Shown piece by piece: positions 10,546 through 24,000 of a stretch of DNA of 64,000 nucleotides. The notes under the pieces are model-generated. The model saw only the letters and a list, made by a program, of their open reading frames with translations, was not told the origin of the DNA and ran no database searches. Source of the DNA: Glycine soja (lineage: Eukaryota; Streptophyta; Magnoliopsida; Fabales; Fabaceae); assembly GCF_004193775.1 (NCBI RefSeq), contig NC_041019.1:11456204-11520203 (forward strand). Direction: 5' to 3'. The position numbers were made by a program, and so were the translations under genes. Positions within the stretch are counted from its first letter, which is position 1, and each line of letters opens with the position of its first letter.

Positions 10546-13500
10546 ATTTAGCCTCTCATAGTCATGAGAGGATCAAAAACAAAAAGATGAAACAAATGAA
10601 ATGGAAGAAGAAGAACTCCAAAGTGAGTGTTTTGCTCTATTTTGTGCCCTTGTTGAGCAACTTCCTCCAAAAAGCACAGTGTAACCTTTTATAATTTTCA
10701 AAACACTACATAATCATGCCTTCCAAAAATGACTATGCGCTAAGCCTGCATGTGCACACTGAGCGCACATGCAAAGTACAACTGACTTAAGTGACCATGC
10801 ACTAAGCCTATAAGCGAGCGCTTAGCACTCATGCACAATACAACTGGCTTCCAGCTTGGCTTCATACATCTTCTATTCTTTTGTTCATGTATCGAAAAGC
10901 TATACAAAATAGAACAAAATATTGTAAATTTACTAACTTTAGCATTCTTAAGATAAAAACTCAAAAGAATTTAAACTCCTATCTTTTTAAGTCAAAAGAA
11001 GCATCAAAAGAGAATAAATTAGATAATTGTTTTCTAATTTAAATGCACAAACTAAGCATGCATAGAAATTATCAAGCTTCACCCACAAAGGTATCGGGAT
11101 TCTATAACTAAAATATCAAATATCACACTAGAAGAATAGTTGAATAGTATGTTAGATAAATATGTAAATTTTTTCACAAGGAGAAATTTTTTATAAGAAG
11201 ATATGCTTAAAACCAAGTTGCTAACGGTATCGTCCAGTGAATGAAAATCAATTTTGTTGAAAGCAAGAGACTATCATCCAATGCTTAATAAAACAAAGTC
11301 CTCACAAAAAGGTTTTTCAAAAGAAGACTTGTGTGATGAAGTGTATCAAAATCAACACAAGAGAATAATAATAAAAATAACTTTAGAGAGAAGTAGAAAC
11401 ACTTAAGTTTATACTGATTCACTCAAACAAAGTTACATCTAGTTCTCCTTTACAAACTAGTAAAGTGTTGATAAACCACTTTTTGAGTTACATTTTGTGT
11501 GAGTTTGTGTCATTTTTATGCATTTTCTTGGCAGAACTCACATTTGGACACTAGTTTTGTCTTGTAGAAATATAGTCGCTTAATGGAGCGAAATAGTTGG
11601 AAATTACATATTTTTTGAATATTTGAAGAACTATATCACTTGACTACTACATAGGATACACTTGCCCTTATATGAGTACTATGTTTACACATCAAGGGTT
11701 TCACTAGTCAAAGCTTGATTACAACAAGTTTTTGTCATGTCACTCTTGACTACAATAGTATTCTCAAGGCTACTTTTGGCACACCCTTAAACTCCCCCTG
11801 AATCTAAGACACCTAAGTATTGTTTAACACTAAGTCATCCCTAGCTTTCACAAATAATAATGTTTAAATGAATACATAGATTCAAATCACTCAATAAAGT
11901 GGATAAACACTTAAGCTTGAATACAATGAAATAACTTTGCTAAGCAAAGGATGAATAACTTAAGCACAATAAGTTTTTGTCCACTAATGTGACAAAATAT
12001 CGCTTCAAATTCTCTTGTTCATTTTTCTCTTCATTTTATTGTATTAAATAACAGAGTTTAAGTAATTTTTTATAGACTTTAGTGAAAAAATTTGATTTTC
12101 CTTGATATGATTGTTGTCTCATAGTTGGGGACATTGTCATGTGTCACATTCTTGTGGAGAGAAAAAAATAAGAGTACAAATAATTGCATGTGCTCCTTTC
12201 TCTACAGTGCTAACGACTTGGAAGAATATTCTTTGATAATTCTTCCATTTTGTCCTTTCTTATTCTAAATTCAAATGTTGGCAATTCAAAATCCAAGAAA
12301 CAAACTGAATTTACTAAAGACGAGTTTGTGCACTTCCCTTTTTTGCTAACATGAATCTAGTACATGATTGGACATCATTTATACTTGATATAAAATAGTT
12401 TGTGTGAGTGAATAAGTCCATTGAACGCAAGTAAAAGGAACATAGTGTGCCTACATTGATTTTCACAAAAGAGTGGACGCTAGTTTATAACAGGGGTTGA
12501 TAAATCTGGATTTGACTGTATTTTTATGTGAGTTTTCATGTTATATTCATACATTTTGATAAATTTTATTTGGAAAAACTCACGGTTTAATGTAAGTTTA
12601 TAAAACACAAGTGCTTAAGAGGTTTCATGTAAAAAGAGCTAAATATCATGAATCTTGGGAGCTATCAGAAGGCCACAATCATGGTAATTTTGTATGACTA
12701 TGATAATTTTGCATGATCAGAATATTATAAATAAGGAATGAAGCCTCTCTCTTTTAGGGGGAAAAATCTTTAATTTTATTCTTATCTTTTTACAAATTTG
12801 AGAGAACCTGGAGGGCTTTTGAGAGTTGAAGAGCGTGGGAACCACAACTAGGACGAATCGTGATCATCGTTCATGCCGATTGATATGTCTATGTTTATAT
12901 CATTAATTAGAAACAACTCGTCTTGTTCTGACCTTCTCTTGAATTCTCAAAACTTCTTTCACTATATCCCCGCTAGGGCAGATAGGTGAGTAACCCGTAA
13001 GAACCTACCCTTGGGAGGAAAATAGCAGTTGGAAACATAGAGGATTCTAGTTTTGCTTTAACCATGAGTGGCTAGTCCCTCAAGTTTGAGGTTGTGATAT
13101 AACTAGCTATCCATATGTACTTCTCTTCTTTTTCTTAACGGAATTCCTTATTATTTTATGTTAATTAATTATTTTCCTTTTTTTACTATTTATTTGAAAT
13201 CGATCATTGTAATATTTAATCAATTGTATAATGGTGATCATTTACATGTAATTGGTAAATCTAGGTAAAAAATATTTTACACCAAATTGCATGATCAAAC
13301 TATTATCCTTTAAATAGTTCAATTTGGTCATTTACCTATTTTTTTTATTCAGTTAAGACTTTATCTTTTAAAAAGTTTATTTTAGTCATTTATCTTTTTT
13401 TTTTTTATCCAGTTTAGTTCTACGACCCATTTAAAATTGACATTATTAATCATTTAAAAATTATTTTTTTTAAAATAAAGCAAAAAATAGGGAGAAATTG

Positions 13501-13700
13501 AACTAAAATAATTTATTTATGAATGATTAACGAAATCAATTTTAAATAGATTAAGTGACCAAATTAAATAAAATAAATGATAAATAAAGTTTTAAAAAAA
13601 TAAAATTATAAAAAAATAAAAATAAAAATGAAAGATCAAATAGATGATTTTAAAAAAATACATATTAAAAAAATAAAAAAGAATGCAAGGCTGTTAAAAA
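10546..13700. other. Unassigned repeat-like intergenic DNA
   Basis: No gene is supported. A short GC-rich patch with GCGCTAAGC/GCGCTTAGC-type phrases sits at 10735-10840. The rest is AT-rich, with TGTGTGAGTTTGTGTC and GTTGATAAA phrases recurring near 11470-11510 and 12490-12600 that look like decayed LTR material. I could not place primer sites, coding domains or boundaries. Confidence 0.4.
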
Positions 13701-13737
13701 AACGCGCCACACGAATATTTATTGGTGCCACTACACA

Positions 13738-13952
13738 TTGACACGACACTACCCCCTCCGGGCGCATGTTAGCATTTTCGGCTCCGAGAAAAAACAAAGC
13801 GAGTGGGACTCACGCGCCTGTCCTCCTCCTCTTCTTGCAACCGTTGTCGACTCTCTTTCTTTCTCACTCTACCTTCGTTTCGTTCGTGACTTCGATTCGT
13901 CAATGTTACTGTCCCTTCTCTCGGATCCACCTTCGTTGTTTCGATCGAATCT
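13738..13952 (+). other. Probable 5' leader exon of the Elongin A gene
   Basis: A GC- and CT-richer island in AT-rich surroundings, with many TTCG/TCTC phrases typical of plant 5' leaders, ends in a good donor (GAATCT/GTAAGC, intron starting at 13953). The coding exon at 15009 lies about 1 kb downstream on the same strand, so a leader intron is plausible. No transcript evidence is available here, and the exact start and acceptor are unknown. Confidence 0.4.
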
Positions 13953-14591
13953 GTAAGCACATCGAAATTTTTTCGATCTGTGTTTTAATGATTTTAGCTT
14001 CTGTTTCGATTATCTCGATGATCTGTGTTCCATTTTCTTTTCTTTTAATTTTTAAATTAATATTCGATTTCTTTTTAAATTTCCCTTTTGATGGATTTTA
14101 ATTGGGAATTAGGGGATCGTGGGAAGGCCTTGTTTTTTTTTTTTTTTTTCTATAAATAACCAAAATATCTGCAACATGGGGAAGAACCTTATAGATCTTC
14201 TGTTTTTTCAAAATATCTGCAACATGGGGAAAAAGTTCCAAAATACATATTAATAAAATTGAATGTTAATACGATCAAGTTCCAATTTTCAGTTATTTTT
14301 TTACTGAATCGAATTGATCAATTCGATAGTGTTTTCTTCATAGGCATAGCTCAGGTGGTTGTTGTGGCGTACAACCAGCAATTCATTTATTTTCAAAACA
14401 ACCCATTTTTTATTGTATTGTTTGATTAATCTTTTATATGCAAATGGGTGAGGAGTCAACTACTCAAATAATTTGACAATTTCTTCTGGGATACTAAATG
14501 AAGATAATTTTCAAAATAACATTTTTTAACTTTTAACCAAAGGTTAAAGTGCAAAATAGAAATGTTCATTGTTTAATAGTGGTAGTAGTAG

Positions 14592-14595
<4 letters not shown>

Positions 14596-14630
<35 letters not shown>
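14596..14630. repeat. (AT)n microsatellite
   Basis: About 17 uninterrupted AT units, in the presumed leader intron of the Elongin A gene. Confidence 0.95.
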
Positions 14631-14632
<2 letters not shown>

Positions 14633-15008
14633 TCGTCAGTGTAATAATTTTTATTATGCCATTCAATAAAAAATTGTCTTAGGTGTAACTCTTTAAGTAA
14701 TTATTAAAAAATCAACAAACTTGTCAGTTGTCATACATAACAATCTGTGATCGAAAGTCAACATATACTAATTAAATTTTATCATTATTGTTGTTGATTT
14801 TAACTACTAATTCATGTACCGAAAAAGAAAGGGTGGTATTTTAGTAATTATTATTTTCTTGGCTATGTGATAATGTGAGGCTAAGCTTACTTAGAAATAG
14901 AAAATTGGAAAAATTATGCATATCAGCTGAATTTAGTTAGTTTTGATGGTTTGTTTTTCTTAATGAAATTTTGATTGTTGTGTTGCTTTCTTGGTGATCA
15001 ATGTCACT

Positions 15009-18000
15009 ATGATGAGAAGAGATCAAATACGTGCACACAAGAGGCCAACCCCAACCCTGGTTGACCTTTGTGTTCAGAAAGTAATACATAATGTAAGGTA
15101 TCTTGGAAATGTTGGTTCTTTTGACCAACATATGCTCGAGCAAATTTTGCCGCATTGCACAGCTGACCAGTTGATGCATGTGGAGAAGTCCACCAAGGTA
15201 AGATAGGCTTGGTTGTTTTGTTAAATGAGAATGAAGTTAGAACTAGAATAAAATGGTTATCTAATATGCTTGATTGGTGTGCTTTATCAGGGAAGAGATC
15301 TCAGCCCTGTAACTGATAAGTTGTGGAAAAAGTTCTTTGAGAAACAGTTTGGCACAAATAGCACTGATGAAGTGATTAAGAGGATGAAAGAAAAAAGAGT
15401 GTCTTTTAGATGGATGCAATTGTTTGAGGTAACTTTTTTTTTATTTGCTTTGCTGTTTTGACTTTGGTTTTTTCATTTAAGCCTCAGTTAATTTAAATGA
15501 AAGAGAAATATTAGATTTAATTTCTGTTTCTTTCATTATCGCTACCAAAAAAACAGTAATTATCAGTTGTGTTAACAAGATAACATCCATACAACTAGTT
15601 TGAATTAAGCGTGTATGTATAATGAGTGGTATTAGCTATTACTGACTCAGTTGATTATTAATTCAGGGAATGGTTCCTCTCATAATTTTTTTTTATCGGC
15701 AAAGATAACTTTTATATGTTAACAAATTTCTAGGATTCCTACTTCATCCGCTGATCTTACTTCCCATCTTTCATTATCGCTGATCTCTGGTATCAGAGCC
15801 TGATGGGGAAGTAGGAATACTGTCCGTAAGGACATATGTTAACAAATTTTATGGATCTGGAACTAAAGTCTTGTATAGTACATGTAATATTTTACTTTGA
15901 TTTGTACAGTAAGTGTTTGAACAGTACTTCCTGGAAGTACAGCAGTCTAATATTTTAGTTGAATGGTACTGTAGCAGTAAGACCCGTGTTGGATAAAGGG
16001 CAATAAGGCTAAGGTGTACTGTTTAACCAAAATATCAAGACATAATACACTGGTGGCTATAGGATTGCCGTTCAAACTATTTTTCAAAAAAAAAAAAAAG
16101 TTTTTCTTAAAAATAATTCAGATCCAGAAAAATTTTGTGACATATTTACTTACGGAGATATTTCTATGGAACCAAATGAGGGCAAAGATATTAGAGAATA
16201 TTATAATCATGTCTAGACTATTACGATCTTTTTCCCGTATCTCTTTTCGCTCAAACCCCTCCTCATTATCCTCTTCAAGAAACTCCAATTTATTAAATGA
16301 TCAAGACAACCAAACCCAAGAGGTCGCCCCAAAACACAATCTCTTCGATGAGGAAGTCCGATTCGAAGATATCAATCAAAACATGGATGACTGGAACATT
16401 CCAGAAATCCCTCAGGATCAACTATACGTTCCTGAAACAATAAAGGACAAACACAACTTTGATTACATAATCAAAACAGTAGAAAACAATATTCCTCTAG
16501 GACAAGATGTAGGGGAAGAATTTCATTTGCTTTCAAAAAATTCAATTTATGAACATAGCCGTAAGTATAAATATCTACACATCGGTTGTGTAGAAGTAGC
16601 CATCAAGCCCTTAATTGATATGGGTATAGATGCAGCAGTTTTAATGTGTCTAAGAGACATTAGGCATAATCAATTTGAAGACTCCCTAATTGGAACAGTC
16701 GAAACCAGCCTAGGACAAGGTCCAATATATTTTAACTGTTATCCAAACAAAACAGTGAGTCTGATGGACAGAAACATTCTTGACTCTCTGTTCTTAAACA
16801 TCCACTTTCATGGCATTGACATGAAAGAAGGATCAATCCCAGCAGCCTTAATATATAGGATCCAGTACAAGGTCATGAATACTTGTGCATCTAGAGTCCT
16901 GTTAAAACCTCAAAAAAGAGAAACAACTTTGTTTATCACTGATATGACAAAGGCTAACGTTTCTCTTCCGAGAAAAATAAAATGGGATGAAGTAACTCTT
17001 CCCGAAAGATGGGTTATGGATAAGGCAACACCGTCTATTCCCCGACCCGCTCCAACCATAGAGCATATTAAGCAAGATAACTTCGGAAAGGTAGAGATAA
17101 CCTTCAATAGGAGAAATTCTTTTTCATCAAGGATAGAAGCCTCTAGGTCTGAATATGAGTCAGCCAGAAGGTCTTTTTCGGTTAGAACCCGTTCAATTCC
17201 AGTAGGACTAACCAAATCTGAGTCACATAACCAGTTCCCTACTGTAAACCTCCAAGGATTAGACACTACTTCTAGCATACCTAGAACAACTTACAACCAA
17301 GAACAAGAGGACGACCAAAAGTCGATCCAATCCCCAACATACTCTTCTATGGAACCTTATGATGTTATCTAACAACTTTAGCATTGATAAGGAAACCCTT
17401 AGGAAAGATTTCTATTCTCCGGAGAATGAACCTCAAAGGAGATGATTTTTCCAACATTACAAGGGTACAAACAGAAAACAAATCCAAGACAAGTTCTACG
17501 AATTTGTCGAAAGAGTCAAGATTAATGTCCTTTTCTTTGATTGGTTTCATGCTTATGCTATCAGAAAGGATATAGATTACCCTTGGAAACAAGACATCAT
17601 AGGTGATCCAACAACAAATGTCATAACAAATTGGCAAGTGAAGGATGGTGAGTTAATCCAATCGAAATTACCTCCCACGACACAATATCAACTACCAAAT
17701 ATCAAAGACAGTAACAATAAACCTGCCATGGCAATTCCATTCAAGACAAAAGATGTCAACGAGGAAGTAACCTCTAAAGACATTAAAAGCCTAATGGAAC
17801 AGGCAAATTATACCAATAAATACTTACAAGCTTTAGGAGAAACCATTAAAACTAAGGTAGTTCCTAAACAAAAATCAATTGAGGAAGCTTCGCCAAGTGT
17901 CCCCATTGAAAAACCTTTATTCAAACCTTTCAAAGTTAGTGAGAAGGCTAAACGAAAAATTAGGGAACTTAGAAAAACTAAATCCTTAATTGAAGGCGTA

Positions 18001-21000
18001 GGTGACAATCATAGCGAATTACTAAACAAGATTGGTTGTTTGCTTAAGGTCATTCCAGATACTCCCCAAGCTTCGGAAAATACTTCCAAAATGGTAACAA
18101 GAAGTACCTCCAAATTAATTAATGTTATTAATGAAGATAGTGACCAAAATTCAGATAACACAACTGAGATAGAATCAGTGTCAGAAAAGAATATAAATCC
18201 ATTAAACTCCAAACACTGGAAAACCCCCTCCAAATTATATTATCAACGTCCAACTGCCCCTGACCTTCTATTAGAAGAAAGAGGTGAAAACAATTTCAAA
18301 AGTTTTAGTGCAAATAACATCTATGAATGGAACATAGATGCACAAACGGAGTATAACATCATGAATACACTCCAACATATGACCATGGTAGCCACGGCTT
18401 ACCAAACCTCCCATGAATGTTCGGAAGAAACCATTATAGATATCTTAGTGGTAGGATTTTCTGGACAACTAAAATGATGGTGGGATAATTATCTCACTAA
18501 TGAGGAGAAATCAAAAATTTACAACGCAGTTAAGACGGATCTCAATGGAAAAGTCATTACTAATGACGATGATAAAGAGATTCCTGACGCTGTTAACACG
18601 TTAATTTTTACAATAGCCCAACATTTCATTGGAGACCCATCCTTGTGGAAAGACAGGTCTGCAGAATTATTATCAAATCTTAAGTGTAGAACCTTAGCAG
18701 ATTTTAGGTGGTATAGAGATACTTTCCTAACTAGGGTTTACACAAGAGAAGATAGTCAACAACCTTTTTGGAAAGAAAAATTTCTAGTCGGTCTTCCCAG
18801 ATCATTAGGAGACAAAGTTAGAGATAAAATCCGTAGTCAATCTGTCAATGGAGACATTCCATATGAAAATTTAAGCTATGGTCAATTAATTTCCTATGTC
18901 CAAAAGGTAGCCTTAAAAATCTGCCAGGACGACAAGATTCAGAGGCAATTAGCCAAAGAAAAAGCTCAAACAAAGAGGGATTTAGGTTCCTTCTGCGAAC
19001 AATTTGGCTTACCAGCCTGTCCAAAACAAAAGAAAAAACGAACCTCTAGGAAAGAAGCCCAGGATCATAAGCCAGCCAATAGAAGAAGATTTTCAAAACG
19101 AAGATACTCTCAAAAACCCTCAACCAGTAGAGAAATGGAAAATCCTAAACAAAAAATAAAACCAAAAATAACGTGCTACAATTGTGGAAAACAAGGCCAC
19201 ATTAGCAAATATTGTAGACTAAAAAAGAAGTTAAGAAACCTTAACCTAGAACCCTCAATTGAAGAGCAAATAAACAATTTGCCTATAGAAACCTCGGAGG
19301 AGGAAACAGAAACATAAACTTCATCCTCCGTGCTTTCCGATGAAACCTAAACCTAATCCAACAAGATGACCAACTATCATCAACAGATGATGATGGGCAA
19401 ATCAATACTCTAACGAGAGAACAAGATCTCTTGTTTGAAGCAATCAATTCCATACCTGACCCCCAGGAAAAGAAGGTTTTCCTGGAAAAACTCAAGAAAA
19501 CATTAGAGGTAAAACCTAGACAAAAGGATTTTATCACGAACAACAAATTTGATGTAAGTAACATACTCAAGAGATTAGAAAATTCTTCAACCAAACCAAC
19601 GACAATCCAAGATCTCCAAACAGAGATAAACAATCTAAAAAGAGAGGTAAAAGAACTTCGTCAACAACAAGAAATTCATCAGATCATTCTTTCTCAGCTT
19701 GAGGAAGATAGTGATTCTGAAAGTGCCAACAACAGTGAAGAAAATCAACCAAAAAATTTAGAAGATGATATGTTTATGGGATTAATCAACAAGATTAAAA
19801 TCCAAAAATTTTACATAAACATAAAAATAATTATTAATGATTTCGTTTTAGAAACAATGGCCCTATTTGACACAGGGGCTGATTCAAACTGCATTTTAGA
19901 AGGATTAATTCCTACAAAATTCTTTGAGAAAACCTCAGAAAAATTAAGTACGGCAAACGGCTCAAAATTAAAAATTAATTTTAAGCTATCAAATGCAATC
20001 ATTGAAAACCAAGGTCTTAGGATTAACACAAACTTCCTTCTGGTAAAAAACCTTAAGAATGAAGTAATCTTAGGAACGCCCTTCATTAGAGCCCTGTTTC
20101 CCATCCAAATATCTAATGAAGGAATAACCACAAATTATTTAGGAAGAAAGATTATATTTAATTTTTCTACTAAACCAATTTCCAGAAATATAAATCTTAT
20201 AGAAAATAAGATTAATCAAATTAACTTCTTAAAAGAAGAAGTATCTTTTAATAATATTCAGATACAACTAGGAAAACCCCAAGTAAAAGAAAAAAATTCA
20301 ATCTTTATTAAATCATATTGAATCAACTGTCTGTTTTGAATTGTCACATGCATTTTGGGACAGAAAGAAACATATTGTTGATCTCCCCTATGAGAAAGAC
20401 TTTAGGGAAAAACAAATTCCCACAAAAGCCAGACCAATCCAAATGAATGAAGAACTTCTTCAATACTATCAAAAGGAAATCAAGGATTTGCTTGATAAAG
20501 GCCTAATCCGAAAAAGCAAGAGCCCAAGGTCTTGTGCGACTTTTTATGTCAACAAAAAATCCGGAAAAGCAAGAGCCCAAGGTCTTGCCTCAGTTGTGTT
20601 ATCTGAATTTTGGTCACTATCTTCATTAATAACATTAATTAATTTGGAGGTACTTCTTGTTACCATTTTGGAAGTATTTTCCGAAGCTTGGGGAGTATCT
20701 AGAATGACCTTAAGCAAACAACCAATCTTGTTTAGTAATTCACTATGATTGTCACCTACGCCTTCAATTAAGGATTTAGTTTTTCTAAGTTCCCTAATTT
20801 TTCGTTTAGCCTTCTCACTAACTTTGAAAGGTTTGAATAAAGGTTTTTCAATGGGGACACTTGGCGAAGCTTCCTCAATTGATTTTTGTTTAGGAACTAC
20901 CTTAGTTTTAATGGTTTCTCCTAAAGCTTGTAAGTATTTATTGGTATAATTTGCCTGTTCCATTAGGCTTTTAATGTCTTTAGAGGTTACTTCCTCGTTG

Positions 21001-24000
21001 ACATCTTTTGTCTTGAATGGAATTGCCATGGCAGGTTTATTGTTACTGTCTTTGATATTTGGTAGTTGATATTGTGTCGTGGGAGGTAATTTCGATTGGA
21101 TTAACTCACCATCCTTCACTTGCCAATTTGTTATGACATTTGTTGTTGGATCACCTATGATGTCTTGTTTCCAAGGGTAATCTATATCCTTTCTGATAGC
21201 ATAAGCATGAAACCAATCAAAGAAAAGGACATTAATCTTGACTCTTTCGACAAATTCGTAGAACTTGTCTTGGATTTGTTTTCTGTTTGTACCCTTGTAA
21301 TGTTGGAAAAACCATCTCCTTTGAGGTTCATTCTCCGGAGAATAGAAATCTTTCCTAAGGGTTTCCTTATCAATGCTAAAGTTGTTAGATAACATCATAA
21401 GGTTCCATAGAAGAGTATGTTGGGGATTGGATCGACTTTTGGTCGTCCTCTTGTTCTTGGTTGTAAGTTGTTCTAGGTATGCTAGAAGTAGTGTCTAATC
21501 CTTGGAGGTTTACAGTAGGGAACTGGTTATGTGACTCAGATTTGGTTAGTCCTACTGGAATTGAACGGGTTCTAACCGAAAAAGACCTTCTGGCTGACTC
21601 ATATTCAGACCTAGAGGCTTCTATCCTTGATGAAAAAGAATTTCTCCTATTGAAGGTTATCTCTACCTTTCCGAAGTTATCTTGCTTAATATGCTCTATG
21701 GTTGGAGCGGGTCGGGGAATAGACGGTGTTGCCTTATCCATAACCCATCTTTCGGGAAGAGTTACTTCATCCCATTTTATTTTTCTCGGAAGAGAAACGT
21801 TAGCCTTTGTCATATCAGTGATAAACAAAGTTGTTTCTCTTTTTTGAGGTTTTAACAGGACTCTAGATGCACAAGTATTCATGACCTTGTACTGGATCCT
21901 ATATATTAAGGCTGCTGGGATTGATCCTTCTTTCATGTCAAGGCCATGAAAGTGGATGTTTAAGAACAGAGAGTCAAGAATGTTTCTGTCCATCAGACTC
22001 ACTGTTTTGTTTGGATAACAGTTAAAATATATTGGACCTTGTCCTAGGCTGGTTTCGACTGTTCCAATTAGGGAGTCTTCAAATTGATTATGCCTAATGT
22101 CTCTTAGACACATTAAAACTGCTGCATCTATACCCATATCAATTAAGGGCTTGATGGCTACTTCTACACAACCGATGTGTAGATATTTATACTTACGGCT
22201 ATGTTCATAAATTGAATTTTTTGAAAGCAAATGAAATTCTTCCCCTACATCTTGTCCTAGAGGAATATTGTTTTCTACTGTTTTGATTATGTAATCAAAG
22301 TTGTGTTTGTCCTTTATTGTTTCAGGAACGTATAGTTGATCCTGAGGGATTTCTGGAATGTTCCAGTCATCCATGTTTTGATTGATATCTTCGAATCGGA
22401 CTTCCTCATCGAAGAGATTGTGTTTTGGGGCGACCTCTTGGGTCTGGTTGTCTTGATCATTTAATAAATTGGAGTTTCTTGAAGAGGATAATGAGGAGGA
22501 GTTTGAGCGAAAAGAGATACGGGAAAAAGATCGTAATAGTCTAGACATGATTATAATATTCTCTAATATCTTTGCCCTCATTTGGTTCCATAGAAATATC
22601 TCCGTAAGTAAATATGTCACAAAATTTTTCGGGATCTGAATTATTTTTAAGAAAAACTATTTTTTTTTTTGAAAAATAGTTTGAACGGCAATCCTATAGC
22701 CACCAGTGTATTATGTCTTGATATTTTGGTTAAATAGTACACCTTAGCCTTACTGCCCTTTATCCAACACGGGTCTTACTGCTACAGTACCATTCAACTA
22801 AAATATTAGACTGTTGTACTTCCAGGAAGTACTGTTCAAACACTTACTGTAGAAATCAAAGTAAAATATTACATGTACTATACAAGACTTTTAGTTCCAG
22901 ATCCATAAAATTTGTTAACATATGTCCTTACAGACAGTATTCCTACTTCCCCATCAGGCTCTGTGACCACCATTTTACAAAAGCGTGTCTCTGTAACGGT
23001 GGATATTGCTTGCTGTTTTCAGTTTTTCCGTATCTGTATTGCCATGAAAAGATCCATGACAAGGCAAAACTGAAAAAGTACTTTAAATCTGCCGGAATAC
23101 ATGATTCCTTGCTATTATAGAGCTTGTTGAATTGTTGGAATCCCTGTTGGACTTCTTCTGGAAATATTTGTGGAATTGGTCCGAAGTAGTTCCACCATTG
23201 GAGGAACCAATTTGGAAAATTATACGCAATATTATTTTTGAAGTAAATCAGCCATGAATGCTTGAATTTACTATTTTGATGCCAGAACACATTGGTCCAG
23301 GCGTCAATGTAATCCCAATAATTATATCCTGCAGGGTCAAATGGTGCAGAAAACTTTTTGGGTTGGTTTAAGTTTGAGCCATAATGTCGTGGCTGCATAA
23401 CCTTCAAGATTTGGATTGTGGAATGGGTATTTAGATTTGGATCTTTGGGGTCTTTGAAGTGTTTAATAGATACTGAGTTTGTATCTATTAGAATGAATTC
23501 GTAGAATTTGCGGGTTTTGTTTGTGGCTATTGGCCTGTAATGGAATCCTGGGGGGAATACTTTGGCGGTTGCTTTGAAAGGATTCTTGTCCCAGTATTCT
23601 GGTTCCATTTGTAAAACATTGAAAAATTTGTTTTTTGAAATGTAACTGTTACCGGGTTGTGACGTTGATTCTTGTTGAGTTAACGATTGGCTTGGTTTTT
23701 GGTTACAAACAGTTTTGGTCTGTTTGGCTTTTTGGATTTGTTTTTGCAGGTCTGTTTCAGAATCGTCGTCTGATTCTGAGGCCATTTCTGCCCAGGTCTT
23801 TTTGGCTAATTTTGGTATTTTGGTGAGGCCTATATCCTCTAAGGCCAAGAGAGTTTGTATTGACTAGGCATAGTCAGCCACGGTCTGTTTGGTTGTTGTT
23901 GGTTTTTGGGGATTCCTGAGTTGATGACTCAGATTTGACGGTAGTTGTCTGGGTCAATGACCCTTCATGTTTTCCTTTCTGGGTTGATGACCCAGTCTGG

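Larger units (their letters stand above)
18169..20588 (+). repeat. Single-copy spacer of the viral inverted repeat
   Basis: Holds the rest of the coat protein, the protease and the start of reverse transcriptase. If the intron were transcribed this would form the loop of the hairpin. Confidence 0.85.
20589..22963 (-). repeat. Viral inverted repeat, right arm
   Basis: Reverse complement of 15794-18168, same length. It contains complete movement-protein and partial coat-protein frames on the - strand. Confidence 0.93.

Noticed and set aside
14340..14390. A tRNA-like phrase (CATAGCTCAGGTGGTTG)
   Set aside because: It resembles a D-arm, but no acceptor, anticodon or T stem can be drawn around it.
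16014..16208. N-terminal extension of the left movement-protein frame
   Set aside because: The extension is low-complexity (poly-K from an A run), lies in the viral leader, and is not kept in frame in the right copy, where the open frame begins at 22620. The ATG at 16209 was preferred.
20341..20748. A 135-codon open frame as a gene
   Set aside because: Only the first part is RT-like. From 20589 it is antisense coat-protein sequence in the inverted arm.
16910..21847. Antisense open frames within the viral arms (about 60-120 codons)
   Set aside because: They occur in both arms simply because the arms are copies, and they overlap real coding frames with no recognisable content.
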